Assembly (NCBI RefSeq): GCF_026127265.1 | Contig: NZ_WWFG01000001.1 | Span: 3,201,501 to 3,265,500 of the forward strand | Source: Nostoc sp. KVJ3 | GTDB lineage: Bacteria > Cyanobacteriota > Cyanobacteriia > Cyanobacteriales > Nostocaceae | Reading direction: 5' to 3' | Length of the DNA stretch: 64,000 nt | In this document: positions 35,889-43,783 of the stretch, in pieces | How positions within the stretch are numbered: position 1 is the first letter of the stretch | Layout: each line of letters starts with the position of its first letter | The notes under the pieces: model-generated | What the model was told of the DNA's origin: nothing | Database searches by the model: none | What the model saw: only the letters and a program-made list of their open reading frames with translations | Program-made: the position numbers and the translations under genes

Positions 35889-36776
35889 CTAGAAATTTCT
35901 AAAATCAATCATTGTCTGACGATAAGCATCTGGTAAACCTGTATCAAAACAGTTACCTTTAACAATATATCCTGTCATTCCCTCTTCCTGACGCAATCTT
36001 TCCAGACAAGATGTTAACTGAAATTCACCTCGCTCTCGCAAATTTTGCTTGATATGTTCTGCTAAAAAGTCAAAAATTTTCGGCGTTAGTAAATATAAAC
36101 CAAATATACCTAAAAAATTATTTTCTGACATTCCCTCTACACACAGATTTTGTTGTGCATATTCAATAGTAGGTTTTTCATAGAGTTGTGTAACTGACAA
36201 AATCGAGTTTAATTCTTGCCAAATTCCTGTTATACACCCAGCTTTATGAATAATTTCGGCTGGCATTGTAGTTAAGCCAACAACACTTTGATTAACTTGT
36301 TCGTAAACATCTAAAACTTGACTAGCACAAGATTTTTCAATATCAGATGCATAAATATGGTCGCCCAACATTAATAAAAACGGCTCATTTTGTACCCAAT
36401 CTTTAGCACAAAATACCGCATGACCATAACCTAATTGTTCTTCTTGCAATAAGATAGTAACTTTGCTACCTAAATCTTCAAGATATCGGCTATATTCTTT
36501 ATTCGGCGGTGAAAGTTTCTCGAAAAGTTCTTTTTTAGGTGGATTTTTCAATAAATCTTCAAATATGTCTTTGTCATCCGGCTGCACCACAATCCCCACT
36601 TCTGCAATTCCAGCACTAATTGCCTCTTCAATAATTGCAATAATCACAGGTTTTGCCCTACCATCTCGATCGATAATCGGGAAAAGTTCTTTTTTCACAA
36701 CCTTAGTCGCTGGAAACAACCGAGTCCCAAAACCAGCAACCGGAATCACCGCTTTTCTAACTTGATTTTTCTGCAT
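35889..36776 (-). CDS. UTP-glucose-1-phosphate uridylyltransferase-like protein
   Basis: 295 residues from the ATG at 36776 (GAGG four to five bases upstream; a TTG precedes it). AVIPVAGFGTRLFPATKVVK and KELFPIIDRDG resemble the GalU nucleotide-binding loop, and LMLGDHIY, GIFGLYLLTPKIFDFL and GYIVKGNCFDTGLPDAY match downstream landmarks. The GKP-like loop is altered (DRDGRAKPVIIAIIEEA) relative to standard GalU, so a different sugar-1-phosphate is possible. UDP-glucose would feed cell-envelope glycans and sucrose or glycolipid synthesis. It precedes hemW on the same strand by order of transcription reversed: hemW, then this gene, then the methyltransferase. Confidence 0.82.
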   Translation of the reverse strand: MQKNQVRKAVIPVAGFGTRLFPATKVVKKELFPIIDRDGRAKPVIIAIIEEAISAGIAEVGIVVQPDDKDIFEDLLKNPPKKELFEKLSPPNKEYSRYLEDLGSKVTILLQEEQLGYGHAVFCAKDWVQNEPFLLMLGDHIYASDIEKSCASQVLDVYEQVNQSVVGLTTMPAEIIHKAGCITGIWQELNSILSVTQLYEKPTIEYAQQNLCVEGMSENNFLGIFGLYLLTPKIFDFLAEHIKQNLRERGEFQLTSCLERLRQEEGMTGYIVKGNCFDTGLPDAYRQTMIDFRNF

Positions 36777-36849
36777 CAATCCTCAATCCCCATCACCTTA
36801 AAATCTCCCCTGCTCCCTGCTCCCTGCTCCCTGCTCCCCTACCTCTTGA

Positions 36850-38031
36850 TCATCCCAACTTCTCAAACAACTCCGCCAACACCACATTAGAAAACAAAAA
36901 CCCTTGAGGATCAATCAAACGCAACCTTCCCCCTACAACTTCCACCCAACCTCGATCAAAATACCCTTGCAAACACCTACAAATTTCCTCCACCTTTTCT
37001 TCCCCAAAGTCCTCCGCCAACACCGCCAAACTCAAACCCTCTGCCAAACGCAACCCCAACATTAACGTTTCTAACAATACTTCCTTTGGGGGAGTCACAT
37101 CACAATCAATCACACCGCCAGCTTGTACCCACTCGTAGTACTCCCTAGTCTTGCGCGGACGAGTGAAGCGTTTCCCCTGCACATAACTCGCTGCACCCAT
37201 GCCAAAGCCGTAGTAAGGGCGATTTTCCCAATAAACTCGATTATGCCGACATTGATGACCAAGTTGGGCATAATTGGAAATTTCATAATGCTCATAACCT
37301 GCACCAGTTAAAACCTGCTGCCCCATCTGGTACATTTTGACTGTGGCTTCATCGGTGGGCAAAGGAGTATCACCAGGTTTGTAGTAACGACCAAAGGCTG
37401 TACCTGGTTCGATGGTGAGATCGTAGATAGAAATGTGAGTGGGTAAAAGCGCCACCGCTTTTGTTAGAGAATCCTGCCATTGATCCAAAGACTGATGCGG
37501 CAACCCAGAAATTAAGTCTAAGCTGAATTCGGGAATCTCGACTTGGTGGATTAACTCCACAGCTGCAAAAATATCTTCAACTGAGTGCGATCGCCCCGCC
37601 GTCTGCAATAATTTCTCTTGAAAGGCTTGTACGCCCAAACTTACCCGGTTCACACCAGCACTACGATAGCCTGTTATATAGGCTAAATCAAAGGTGGCTG
37701 GATCAATTTCCATAGAAATCTCTGCACCAGTTGCAATACCAAAATGCTTCTCTAGTTCTGTTACTATCCGTTGTAGCTGTTCCGTTGACAGCAGCGAAGG
37801 AGTACCACCACCGAAGAAAATTGTCTTTAGGGGTTGACCAAAGGCTGGTGTCATGGCAATTTCTTGACATAGCACCTCAACATATTGAGAGATAGTACCA
37901 GATGTTTCGCCCCGCAAGCGATCGCCCACAACAGACACCGGGAAATCACAATAAAAGCACCGCCGTCTGCAAAAGGGAATATGTACATAAGCAGAACTCG
38001 CAATGCCAGAAACACTAAATTTTTGACTCAT
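36850..38031 (-). CDS. hemW: Radical SAM protein HemW (heme chaperone family)
   Basis: 393 residues. The [4Fe-4S]-SAM motif is HIPFCRRRCFYCDF (CxxxCxxC). TIFFGGGTPSLLS, VNRVSLGVQAFQ, SLDLISGLPHQSLDQW and HYEISNYAQLGHQCRHN are hallmarks of HemW, including the His/Cys stretch that separates it from HemN. The C-terminal HemN_C-like domain begins near residue 300. HemW binds heme and hands it to respiratory proteins and has no coproporphyrinogen oxidase activity; the short N-terminus before the cluster motif fits HemW rather than HemN. Divergent from the PIN/TRAM gene. Confidence 0.92.
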   Translation of the reverse strand: MSQKFSVSGIASSAYVHIPFCRRRCFYCDFPVSVVGDRLRGETSGTISQYVEVLCQEIAMTPAFGQPLKTIFFGGGTPSLLSTEQLQRIVTELEKHFGIATGAEISMEIDPATFDLAYITGYRSAGVNRVSLGVQAFQEKLLQTAGRSHSVEDIFAAVELIHQVEIPEFSLDLISGLPHQSLDQWQDSLTKAVALLPTHISIYDLTIEPGTAFGRYYKPGDTPLPTDEATVKMYQMGQQVLTGAGYEHYEISNYAQLGHQCRHNRVYWENRPYYGFGMGAASYVQGKRFTRPRKTREYYEWVQAGGVIDCDVTPPKEVLLETLMLGLRLAEGLSLAVLAEDFGEEKVEEICRCLQGYFDRGWVEVVGGRLRLIDPQGFLFSNVVLAELFEKLG

Positions 38032-38282
38032 TTTGAGAAAGGTTTGAAGTTAATCCAACTGCGAATTAGAGACAATGAAAATGAATAGTTTATTTACAAG
38101 TTTTTGTCGTTTTACAACGAAACAATGAAAAATATTAAGATAAAAGCCTTTAGTTATAATAATTGCAGATATTGTCAGCCTAAACCCTTAGTGTAAATCA
38201 ATATTGATTAGTTTATCTTACCGATGAAATAAAAAATACTTTACTTTATCGGTGAACACAGTTGCAGGAAAACAACACAACC

Positions 38283-39359
38283 ATGCTTGACGCAATTATT
38301 ATTTTCTCATTTATCCTAGCAGCGTCGGGAATAGGGTTCTACAGCATTGAACTACTACCCAATGGCACGTTAGATCAGGTAACGAATCTAGAAGCTTTAC
38401 GCTTAGTTGTTGCCGTCTTTGCTGCTATTATTGGTGGTGCGATCGGGCTGAGTTTCCAGACGACATATCGCCGTCTAGAATCACAAGTCAAAGAAATGCC
38501 TCTAGAAGCGATCTTAACTCGTGCGATCGGCTTAGTGATTGGTTTATTGCTAGCTAACCTCATGCTAGCACCACTATTTTTACTACCTATTCCCACAGAT
38601 TTTGGATTTATTAAGCCACTTGTGGCAGTTGTCGGTAGTATTATCCTCTCCGTTACTGGTATGAATTTGGCAGACACCCACGGAAGGGGCTTATTGCGGT
38701 TCATTAATCCCAACACCGTCGAATCGATGGTAGTGGAAGGAACGCTAAAACCAGCTAATACCAAAGTTTTAGACACTAGCTGCATTATTGATGGTCGAAT
38801 TGAAGCCTTATTAGAAACAGGGTTTTTAGAAGGACAAATTCTCGTACCGCAGTTTGTCTTGCAAGAACTTCAACAAGTAGCGGATGCTAGCAAAGACCAA
38901 AAGCGAGTGCGGGGAAGACGAGGACTAGAAATTCTCAACCGCATTAAGGAAGATTATCCCGATCGCATTTTGATTAATGCAGTTGACTACGACGATATTC
39001 CCACAGTGGATGCTAAGTTAGTCCGTTTCGCCCAAGAAATTAGCGGTACATTGCTAACCAATGACTACAACTTATCTAAAGTTGCCAGCGTTCAGAAAGT
39101 ACCTGTTTTGAATGTGAATGATTTAGTCAATGCCGTTCGTCCTAGTTATTTACCTGGCGACAACCTTGATTTAAAAATTCTCAAGGAAGGCAAAGAACCC
39201 AGTCAAGGCATTGGCTACCTAGATGACGGCACAATGGTAGTCGTTGAAGAAGGCAGCAATTATGTGGGTGGTGAACTGCGCGTAGTAGTCACCAGCGCAT
39301 TGCAAACCACCGCAGGAAGAATGATTTTTGCCAAACCCCAAGCATCAGCATTGGCGTGA
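38283..39359 (+). CDS. PIN/TRAM-domain membrane protein
   Basis: 358 residues from the ATG at 38283 (a TTG at 38262 is the other option). Four membrane segments fill ~1-140 (DAIIIFSFILAASGIGFYSI, LRLVVAVFAAIIGGAIGL, LLANLMLAPLFLLPI, VVGSIILSVTG). A PIN nuclease domain follows with DTSCIIDGRI, QELQQVAD and LLTNDYNLSKVA carrying the acidic residues, and a C-terminal TRAM RNA-binding domain ends the protein (GIGYLDDGTMVVVEEG, VGGELRVVVTSALQT). This is the YacL-like family, conserved in cyanobacteria and Firmicutes. It is likely a membrane-bound ribonuclease; the substrate is unknown. Confidence 0.9.
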   Translation: MLDAIIIFSFILAASGIGFYSIELLPNGTLDQVTNLEALRLVVAVFAAIIGGAIGLSFQTTYRRLESQVKEMPLEAILTRAIGLVIGLLLANLMLAPLFLLPIPTDFGFIKPLVAVVGSIILSVTGMNLADTHGRGLLRFINPNTVESMVVEGTLKPANTKVLDTSCIIDGRIEALLETGFLEGQILVPQFVLQELQQVADASKDQKRVRGRRGLEILNRIKEDYPDRILINAVDYDDIPTVDAKLVRFAQEISGTLLTNDYNLSKVASVQKVPVLNVNDLVNAVRPSYLPGDNLDLKILKEGKEPSQGIGYLDDGTMVVVEEGSNYVGGELRVVVTSALQTTAGRMIFAKPQASALA

Positions 39360-39394
39360 GGGAAATGTCCGGTGCAATTAAATATAAATTGTCC

Positions 39395-39421
39395 AATCGG
39401 TGCAGGTTGACTGCACCGATT
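39395..39421. terminator. Bidirectional terminator between convergent genes
   Basis: AATCGGTGCAG (39395-39405) pairs perfectly with CTGCACCGATT (39411-39421) around GTTGA. A-rich and T-rich flanks suit termination in both directions, for the PIN/TRAM gene and the VOC gene. Confidence 0.75.
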
Positions 39422-39423
39422 AT

Positions 39424-39813
39424 TTATTTGGATTCATAAATCTCTAATGGCAAATTATCTGGATCTTTAAAAAAAGTAAATTTTTTACCTGTAATTTCGT
39501 CAATTCTGATATTCTCTGTTTCTACACCTTGCGAGTTTAAGTAAAAAACAGTTTCCTCGATATCATCAACTTTCAAAGCAAGATGTCTTAAACCACAAGC
39601 CTCTGGACTACTAAATCTTTGCGGAGGATTTGGGAAAGAAAATAACTCTATTTGAGCATTTTCTCCAACTTTTAAATCTAATTTATAAGAATTTCTCTCG
39701 GCGCGAAAAGTCTCTGTAATAATCGGAAAACCTAAAGTTTCGACATAGAATTTTTTGGAGCGATCATAGTCAGAACAAATAATGGCTACATGATGAATGC
39801 CAGTGGTTTTCAT
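39424..39813 (-). CDS. VOC-family (glyoxalase-like) protein
   Basis: 129 residues, two beta-alpha-beta-beta-beta modules. GIHHVAIICSDYDRSKKFYV starts module one; GLRHLALKVDDIEETV starts module two; the putative metal ligands are the His pair near residue 6, Glu in QIELFSFP, His of LRHLAL and Glu of LPLEIYE. The pattern is that of the SMU1112c/YwbC-like subgroup related to lactoylglutathione lyase. The substrate is not predictable; glyoxalase activity is possible but not shown. Stand-alone gene, with a terminator directly at its 3' end. Confidence 0.85.
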   Translation of the reverse strand: MKTTGIHHVAIICSDYDRSKKFYVETLGFPIITETFRAERNSYKLDLKVGENAQIELFSFPNPPQRFSSPEACGLRHLALKVDDIEETVFYLNSQGVETENIRIDEITGKKFTFFKDPDNLPLEIYESK

Positions 39814-39910
39814 TTGAATTTCTCAATCTATCAATCATTTACCTGTAGCACTTTTAGCAGAGTTTTGCTAGTTTTAGCAAGATAAGGGCTTTAGCACTTT
39901 GCTAATATTT

Positions 39911-39979
39911 TTTGCATCGTCCTACTTGCACGATCGCATCATTGAACTACCTAACCGCTATGAAACTGTTGCTCAGTGA
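39911..39979 (+). pseudogene. C-terminal remnant of a DUF433 antitoxin
   Basis: The frame FASSYLHDRIIELPNRYE..Q ends at a TGA (39977-39979) and overlaps the start of the DUF5615 remnant. The motif (I)FASSYL.DR is also near the end of the intact DUF433 gene at 40643. No N-terminal two thirds are present. Overlapping antitoxin stop and toxin start is the usual design of DUF433/DUF5615 pairs. Confidence 0.65.
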
Positions 39980-40082
39980 GGGATTACCACTCTCTACGGC
40001 AGCATTGCTACGTGATGCGGGTATCGACACTATTCATGTGGGTGAAATTGGGATGTCTGAAGCTGAAGATGCAGAAGTCTAA
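39960..40082 (+). pseudogene. Truncated DUF5615 (PIN-like) toxin gene
   Basis: Forty codons from the ATG at 39960: MKLLLSEGLP, TAALLRDAGIDTIHVGEIG and MSEAEDAE match the N-terminus of DUF5615/Mut7-C-like proteins, normally about 110-120 residues. A stop follows directly. The usual catalytic Asp of LLLDEGLP is Ser here. Both defects say this toxin is dead. Partner of the DUF433 remnant just upstream. Confidence 0.7.
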
Positions 40083-40189
40083 CCTTTCGCATATTTAACT
40101 TAAATTCATATTTAATCAGCAAAAAAGTTTATGGCTTTCTCAAAACTTCATATTTTATAAGCTTTATATTGAAATAATCTGGATTTCCG

Positions 40190-40482
40190 TTACCCGATGC
40201 ATTGGTTGACTTTTCAGTTGGATCAGTTCACGGAATTCACTGCGACGTGCAGCAAGTTCAAGTTCAATTTCGTCAACGTTTACGAAGTTGCAATCCAGCA
40301 GCGATCGCTCGTTGTCGAATTGACCATAATTTTTTGGCTAAGGGTGTTTGTAGCACAAAATCAGATTCGGGCGGTGTTGTTTCTGACTCAGATTTAAGTA
40401 GTTCAACAAACTCCAAAACTTTTTGTTGCTTTTAGGGTGTGAGTTCTCGCCAGTGTTGAAGTAGTTCAACTTCATTACCCAT
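40190..40482 (-). pseudogene. Decayed DUF2281-like antitoxin gene
   Basis: From the ATG at 40482, MGNEVELLQHWRELTP is interrupted by a TAA (40434-40432); the frame continues with KQQKVLEFVELLKSE, then TPLAKKLWSIRQRAIAAGL, and after a further frame change NVDEIELELAARRSE. Restored, it reads like the common cyanobacterial antitoxin with LTPEKQQEVLDFVEFL. One nonsense change and one frameshift make it inactive. No toxin gene remains next to it. Confidence 0.65.
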
Positions 40483-40642
40483 AAATACAACGCTCGTGAA
40501 TGATTTTTCTATTTTAGTGGCAGAAGCCTTATTTCCTGTTCCCTGCTATAAAATTTTGCTTGGAGTACAATTGTCTCTGATCAACTTGGCATGAAGCAAT
40601 ATACATTGATGATGATTTTCATTAGGAGATAGTGTTACTTCC

Positions 40643-40864
40643 ATGAAATTAGATCGCATCACAAGCAATCCCAATCGCATGAATGGACAGCCCTCTATTC
40701 GTAATCTTCGGCTTACCGTTCGTCGAGTGATTGAGTTATTAGCTACCTATCCTAATCGAGAAGAACTGCGCCAGGAGTTTCCCGAATTAGAAGATGAAGA
40801 TATTCAGCAAGCCTTAATTTTTGCATCGTCTTACTTGAGCGATCGCTATTCCTGTGAGTCGTGA
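40643..40864 (+). CDS. DUF433-family antitoxin-like protein
   Basis: 73 residues. MKLDRITSNPNRMNGQPSIR, the RLTVRRVIELLATYPNREEL helix pair, FPELEDEDIQQALIFASSYL are the DUF433 pattern, a small HTH-like family usually coupled to a DUF5615 toxin. GGAG lies about a dozen bases upstream. The last residues (SDRYSCES) and stop are supplied by the 41-bp HIP1-bounded repeat at 40839, so the original C-terminus has been replaced. No toxin gene follows. Confidence 0.75.
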   Translation: MKLDRITSNPNRMNGQPSIRNLRLTVRRVIELLATYPNREELRQEFPELEDEDIQQALIFASSYLSDRYSCES

Positions 40865-40984
40865 TTTCTAGGCGATCGCCTCAATTATCTATCTGCTAAA
40901 GGCTTTGCGGTATGCGATCGCATTAACAATCTTTCTCCTCAAGGCGATCGCTATTCCTGTGAATCGTGATTTTTAGGCGATCGC
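40839..40984. repeat. 41-bp HIP1-bounded repeat, copies 1 and 2
   Basis: Copy 1 is 40839-40879 and copy 2 is 40944-40984: GCGATCGC, TATTCCTGTGA(G/A)TCGTGATTT(T/C)TAG, GCGATCGC. Further copies are at 41722, 43040 and 43103. Copy 1 overlaps the end of the DUF433 gene. Confidence 0.85.
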
Positions 40985-41079
40985 TCTTTTGCTCTTATAT
41001 ATATCGTATATTAGGTATTGGAGCCTAGATCAAACGTCTAGACTTTTAAACTTCATGTAATTACTACAAGAATTTAACC

Positions 41080-41721
41080 GTGATTACAAATGCTAGTAGC
41101 CTTACCCTTGGCGCTCTCCGTCAAACTTTTGGCTTGAGACTAGACTCTAGCGATCGCTTTTTTGATGAATGGTTAAATAATGCGCCGACTCTAACCGAAG
41201 CGGAACTACAAGGACTAGATCGCCTCACTCGAAACTATACCTATCTCAGTCAAGAAGAACCACCTCTCGAAGAAATTGTTAAGCTTGTAGTTATATCACC
41301 ATTGCTAGATTTAGCAGGTTTCTATCAGTTTCCTTTTTTGGTAAAAGCAGAAGTAAGTACCAATATCGAAGTTACAGACGAAGCTAATGCTATTGCAGTT
41401 CAAGGCAGGATTGATATTTTGGTGATTCAAGATAGTTTTTGGATTTTGGTAATCGAGTCAAAACCTTCAAGACTAGACGTTACGGCGGGAATTCCCCAAG
41501 CACTTACTTATTTGTTAAGCGCTCCCAACTTACAGTCAAGTTGTTATGCAATGGTTACAAACGGAAGAGAAGTATTGTTTTTGAAATGCGATCGCCACCA
41601 AAATGTCCCTCAATATACTCGATCGCATACTTATCGGTTACTTGAAAATACATCAGAACGTATCCAAGTTTTGCAGGGACTTAAACAAATTGGGGCTTAT
41701 ATTGGCGATTTGAGGAGTTAG
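41080..41721 (+). CDS. Orphan type I restriction-like (HsdR_N) PD-(D/E)XK protein
   Basis: 213 residues from a GTG start at 41080. The N-terminal ~70 residues are helical; then EEIVKLVVISPLLDLAGFY leads to the nuclease core: AIAVQGRIDILVIQDSFWIL and VIESKPSRLDVTAG (D...ExK). SSCYAMVTNGREVLFLKCDR completes the fold. This matches the N-terminal nuclease domain of type I restriction subunits, found alone in many cyanobacteria. No methylase or specificity gene is near, so it is not a complete restriction system. The 41-bp repeat copy 3 starts at the base after the stop codon. Confidence 0.8.
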   Translation: MITNASSLTLGALRQTFGLRLDSSDRFFDEWLNNAPTLTEAELQGLDRLTRNYTYLSQEEPPLEEIVKLVVISPLLDLAGFYQFPFLVKAEVSTNIEVTDEANAIAVQGRIDILVIQDSFWILVIESKPSRLDVTAGIPQALTYLLSAPNLQSSCYAMVTNGREVLFLKCDRHQNVPQYTRSHTYRLLENTSERIQVLQGLKQIGAYIGDLRS

Positions 41722-41762
41722 GCTATCGCTATTTCTGTGAGTCGTAATTTTTAGGCGATCGC
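41722..41762. repeat. 41-bp HIP1-bounded repeat, copy 3
   Basis: GCTATCGC at the left end is one base off HIP1; then TATTTCTGTGAGTCG, TAATTTTTAG and GCGATCGC. It begins right after the stop codon of the nuclease-like gene. Confidence 0.8.
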
Positions 41763-41956
41763 CTTAGTCTAAGTCGCAAAATTGGTAAGTTCCCTAATGA
41801 ATCATAATTACCCTCAAACAACCACAGTTTTCTAACATGTAAGTTTGACCTATTGATTAATAATCTCAAAAATGCTTGAAATATTTTTAGCTAAAAGTCA
41901 TCTTCAAGATCATGCTCTACAGGATTTTCAGCAGTTTTATTAGCCTCTATCTTCTG

Positions 41957-42910
41957 TCAAGCCTCATTTTCTGTCAAAGAATCAGGAAGATTATCCTTTT
42001 CTTCTTGTGTATATATAGGTAGCAAATATGTGTGCGAAAGTCCCATATCTCCCGACCAAGGAATTGTTACAGTAAATTTACCTTCCGCAGCAAAAAACAT
42101 TGGATTTATATCTCTTCTAACGACTTCCCTAAACCAATTAGCTGCTTTTGTAGCATCAATGATAAGTTGATGACACTCTTCGAGCCAATCATCAAACTCT
42201 TGGGATAATCTCTTATATCTTTCTGGATTCCATTGACTTATTTTATAAAATTGATCACAATCGTAAAATAATTTTCCGTTGGTATCTTCTTGGATTTTAC
42301 AATGTTGCTGAAACACTCTAGCAGCTTTATGAAGTAAAATACTTAGAGTTTTAATTGCTCTTTCTAACTCTATTAAAGTACAAGGGAAATCAGTAATTAA
42401 AACTTTTTGACGGAACTGAAAAAAATCTTCTGGCAATTCAAAAGACCATCTTGGAAAAGGCTCTAATGTTCCAAATGTCCATTGTTTCCATTGAGATAAA
42501 TGGCAATGTTCAACTGCTGCATCTATCAAAGTCGTATAAATAATATCTCTGGCTTGTTTATTTAAATCCCCTGTTTGAGATAATGTTTGAATAACCCAAA
42601 GTTCATGTTCAGTTTTAAGAGCGTGTAATTTTTCAACTGGAAAATCTTTTGGATTTTTGTCAATAATCGTATGATGATTAGGGCATAAAAGAATTAGGTT
42701 GCTGTAAGAGTCTCTTTCTTCAGTCGTAAGAAGACTATCACCACGAGATCCATTCTCTTCTTTCGCTACGATATGTGCTTGCTCACCAATTGTGATACTG
42801 CTCGAAGTATCCTCGCTATCTTGAGTTAATGAAAGCTTACAATCTGGAAAAGCACATCTACTTGCTGCCCTCCCCCAAAGAAGCTTTATATCTTTCTGAC
42901 TAATGGGCAT
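41957..42910 (-). CDS. HNH endonuclease domain protein
   Basis: 317 residues from the ATG at 42910 (MPISQKDIKLLWGRAASRC); a longer frame to 42949 is hydrophobic and unlikely. The N-terminal ~110 residues are an HNH nuclease: CAFPDC, IGEQAHIVAKEENGSRG, YSNLILLCPNHHTIIDKNP, with two CxxC-type zinc-binding elements. The C-terminal ~200 residues are helical, contain several Trp (WKQWTFGTLEPFPRWSF) and match nothing I know. Such HNH proteins with a variable helical partner domain occur in defence contexts; here the gene is in a toxin-antitoxin graveyard. Function is inferred only as DNA cleavage. Confidence 0.8.
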   Translation of the reverse strand: MPISQKDIKLLWGRAASRCAFPDCKLSLTQDSEDTSSSITIGEQAHIVAKEENGSRGDSLLTTEERDSYSNLILLCPNHHTIIDKNPKDFPVEKLHALKTEHELWVIQTLSQTGDLNKQARDIIYTTLIDAAVEHCHLSQWKQWTFGTLEPFPRWSFELPEDFFQFRQKVLITDFPCTLIELERAIKTLSILLHKAARVFQQHCKIQEDTNGKLFYDCDQFYKISQWNPERYKRLSQEFDDWLEECHQLIIDATKAANWFREVVRRDINPMFFAAEGKFTVTIPWSGDMGLSHTYLLPIYTQEEKDNLPDSLTENEA

Positions 42911-43039
42911 ATAATTAGTAACAAAACAATTGAACACTAAACAAGTCAATTTATATATACGTTTACTTCCACCTAATACATTACTCTAATTCAAGTGTGA
43001 TCGCTCGAATTATCTAACTGCTAAACGCTTTGCGGTATT

Positions 43040-43143
43040 GCGATCGCTATTCCTGTGAGTCGTGATTTTTAGGCGATCGCCTCAACAATCTATCTTTTAA
43101 AGGCGATCGCTATTCCTGTGAGTCGTGATTTCTAGGCGATCGC
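43040..43143. repeat. 41-bp HIP1-bounded repeat, copies 4 and 5
   Basis: Copies at 43040-43080 and 43103-43143, same sequence as copy 1 apart from one T/C. They share flanking text with copies 1-2 (CTAACTGCTAAACGCTTTGC / CTATCTGCTAAAGGCTTTGC), so a larger block was duplicated. Confidence 0.85.
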
Positions 43144-43245
43144 TTCAATTATCTAACTGCTAGAGGTTTTGCTGATAACTTAAGAACAAGGAAATAGGCG
43201 ATCGCGTAACATAGAATTATAACTGACTTCAAAACAGCAAATTAT

Positions 43246-43534
43246 ATGCTAGAAGCAAATATACGCGACAACCAAGAGCTTTCTCAGCTAATCCAACAAG
43301 CCAACTCTAAGAGGTTGTTTGAAAAGTGTCAGCTTGAGCCTTAAATGCAACTCAGAGATGCGATCGCAAGTTCCACAACCCTCATTCTCTCGTTCAATTT
43401 CTCGATAGCTAGAGTAGTCAAACATACGTTGGATGACTTTTCAAACATCCTCTAAGCGAGAAGCGATCGCCTTAGTCCAAGAAGGGCAACCAAAAGCAGT
43501 GCTGTTAAGTTTCATCAGAGGTTTGACTTACTAA
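43246..43534 (+). pseudogene. Phd/VapB-type antitoxin gene split by a MITE
   Basis: ATG at 43246: MLEANIRDNQELSQLIQQAN, then the MITE 43311-43452 intervenes. If the element and one copy of its TAA duplication are removed, the frame runs on as SKREAIALVQEGQPKAVLLS to a TAA at 43532-43534, giving 47 residues. The restored text resembles the N-terminus of Phd/YefM-like antitoxins of cyanobacteria; even so it is shorter than usual, so the 3' end may also be decayed. Confidence 0.7.
43311..43452. mobile_element. 142-bp MITE with GAGGNTGTTTGAAAAG ends and TAA duplication
   Basis: Ends inwards are GAGGTTGTTTGAAAAGTG and GAGGATGTTTGAAAAGTC; TAA stands on both sides (43308-43310, 43453-43455). No coding capacity. 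Same family as the element at 5636-5985. Its insertion broke the antitoxin gene. Confidence 0.85.
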
Positions 43535-43630
43535 ATTGGCTTGTTTATTTAAGTAATTCACGCATTTATTTTGGTGTATCGCTATCTACAAATTTGGGAT
43601 TACGGTAAGAGGCTTGATTTCACCTCCTAC

Positions 43631-43783
43631 TCAACTTGGGTCAGTGGCAATTTCCCAAGCAGAAGCACTACTGACAATAATGCGATGATCTGGGTTGCGA
43701 ATGATGTCTCGGCAGTCAGTGTGGAGTTTTGGATCGTCAAAGAGCCACCACAGCAGGATATGGGTGTCGATGAGGTAGCTCAT
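43631..43783 (-). pseudogene. Truncated PIN-domain (VapC-type) toxin gene
   Basis: From the ATG at 43783: MSYLIDTHILLWWLFDDPKL, then HRIIVSSASAWEIATDPS and a TGA at 43631. Fifty residues of a normal ~125-130 residue PIN toxin. The first Asp (LIDTH) and the SAWEIA Glu are present, the later catalytic acidic residues are lost. Its ATG overlaps the antitoxin stop (ATGA), so the original pair was translationally coupled. Confidence 0.75.

Noticed and set aside
40197..40435. Two plus-strand frames of 66 and 77 codons
   Set aside because: Opposite strand of the decayed antitoxin, whose restored minus-strand text is recognisable.
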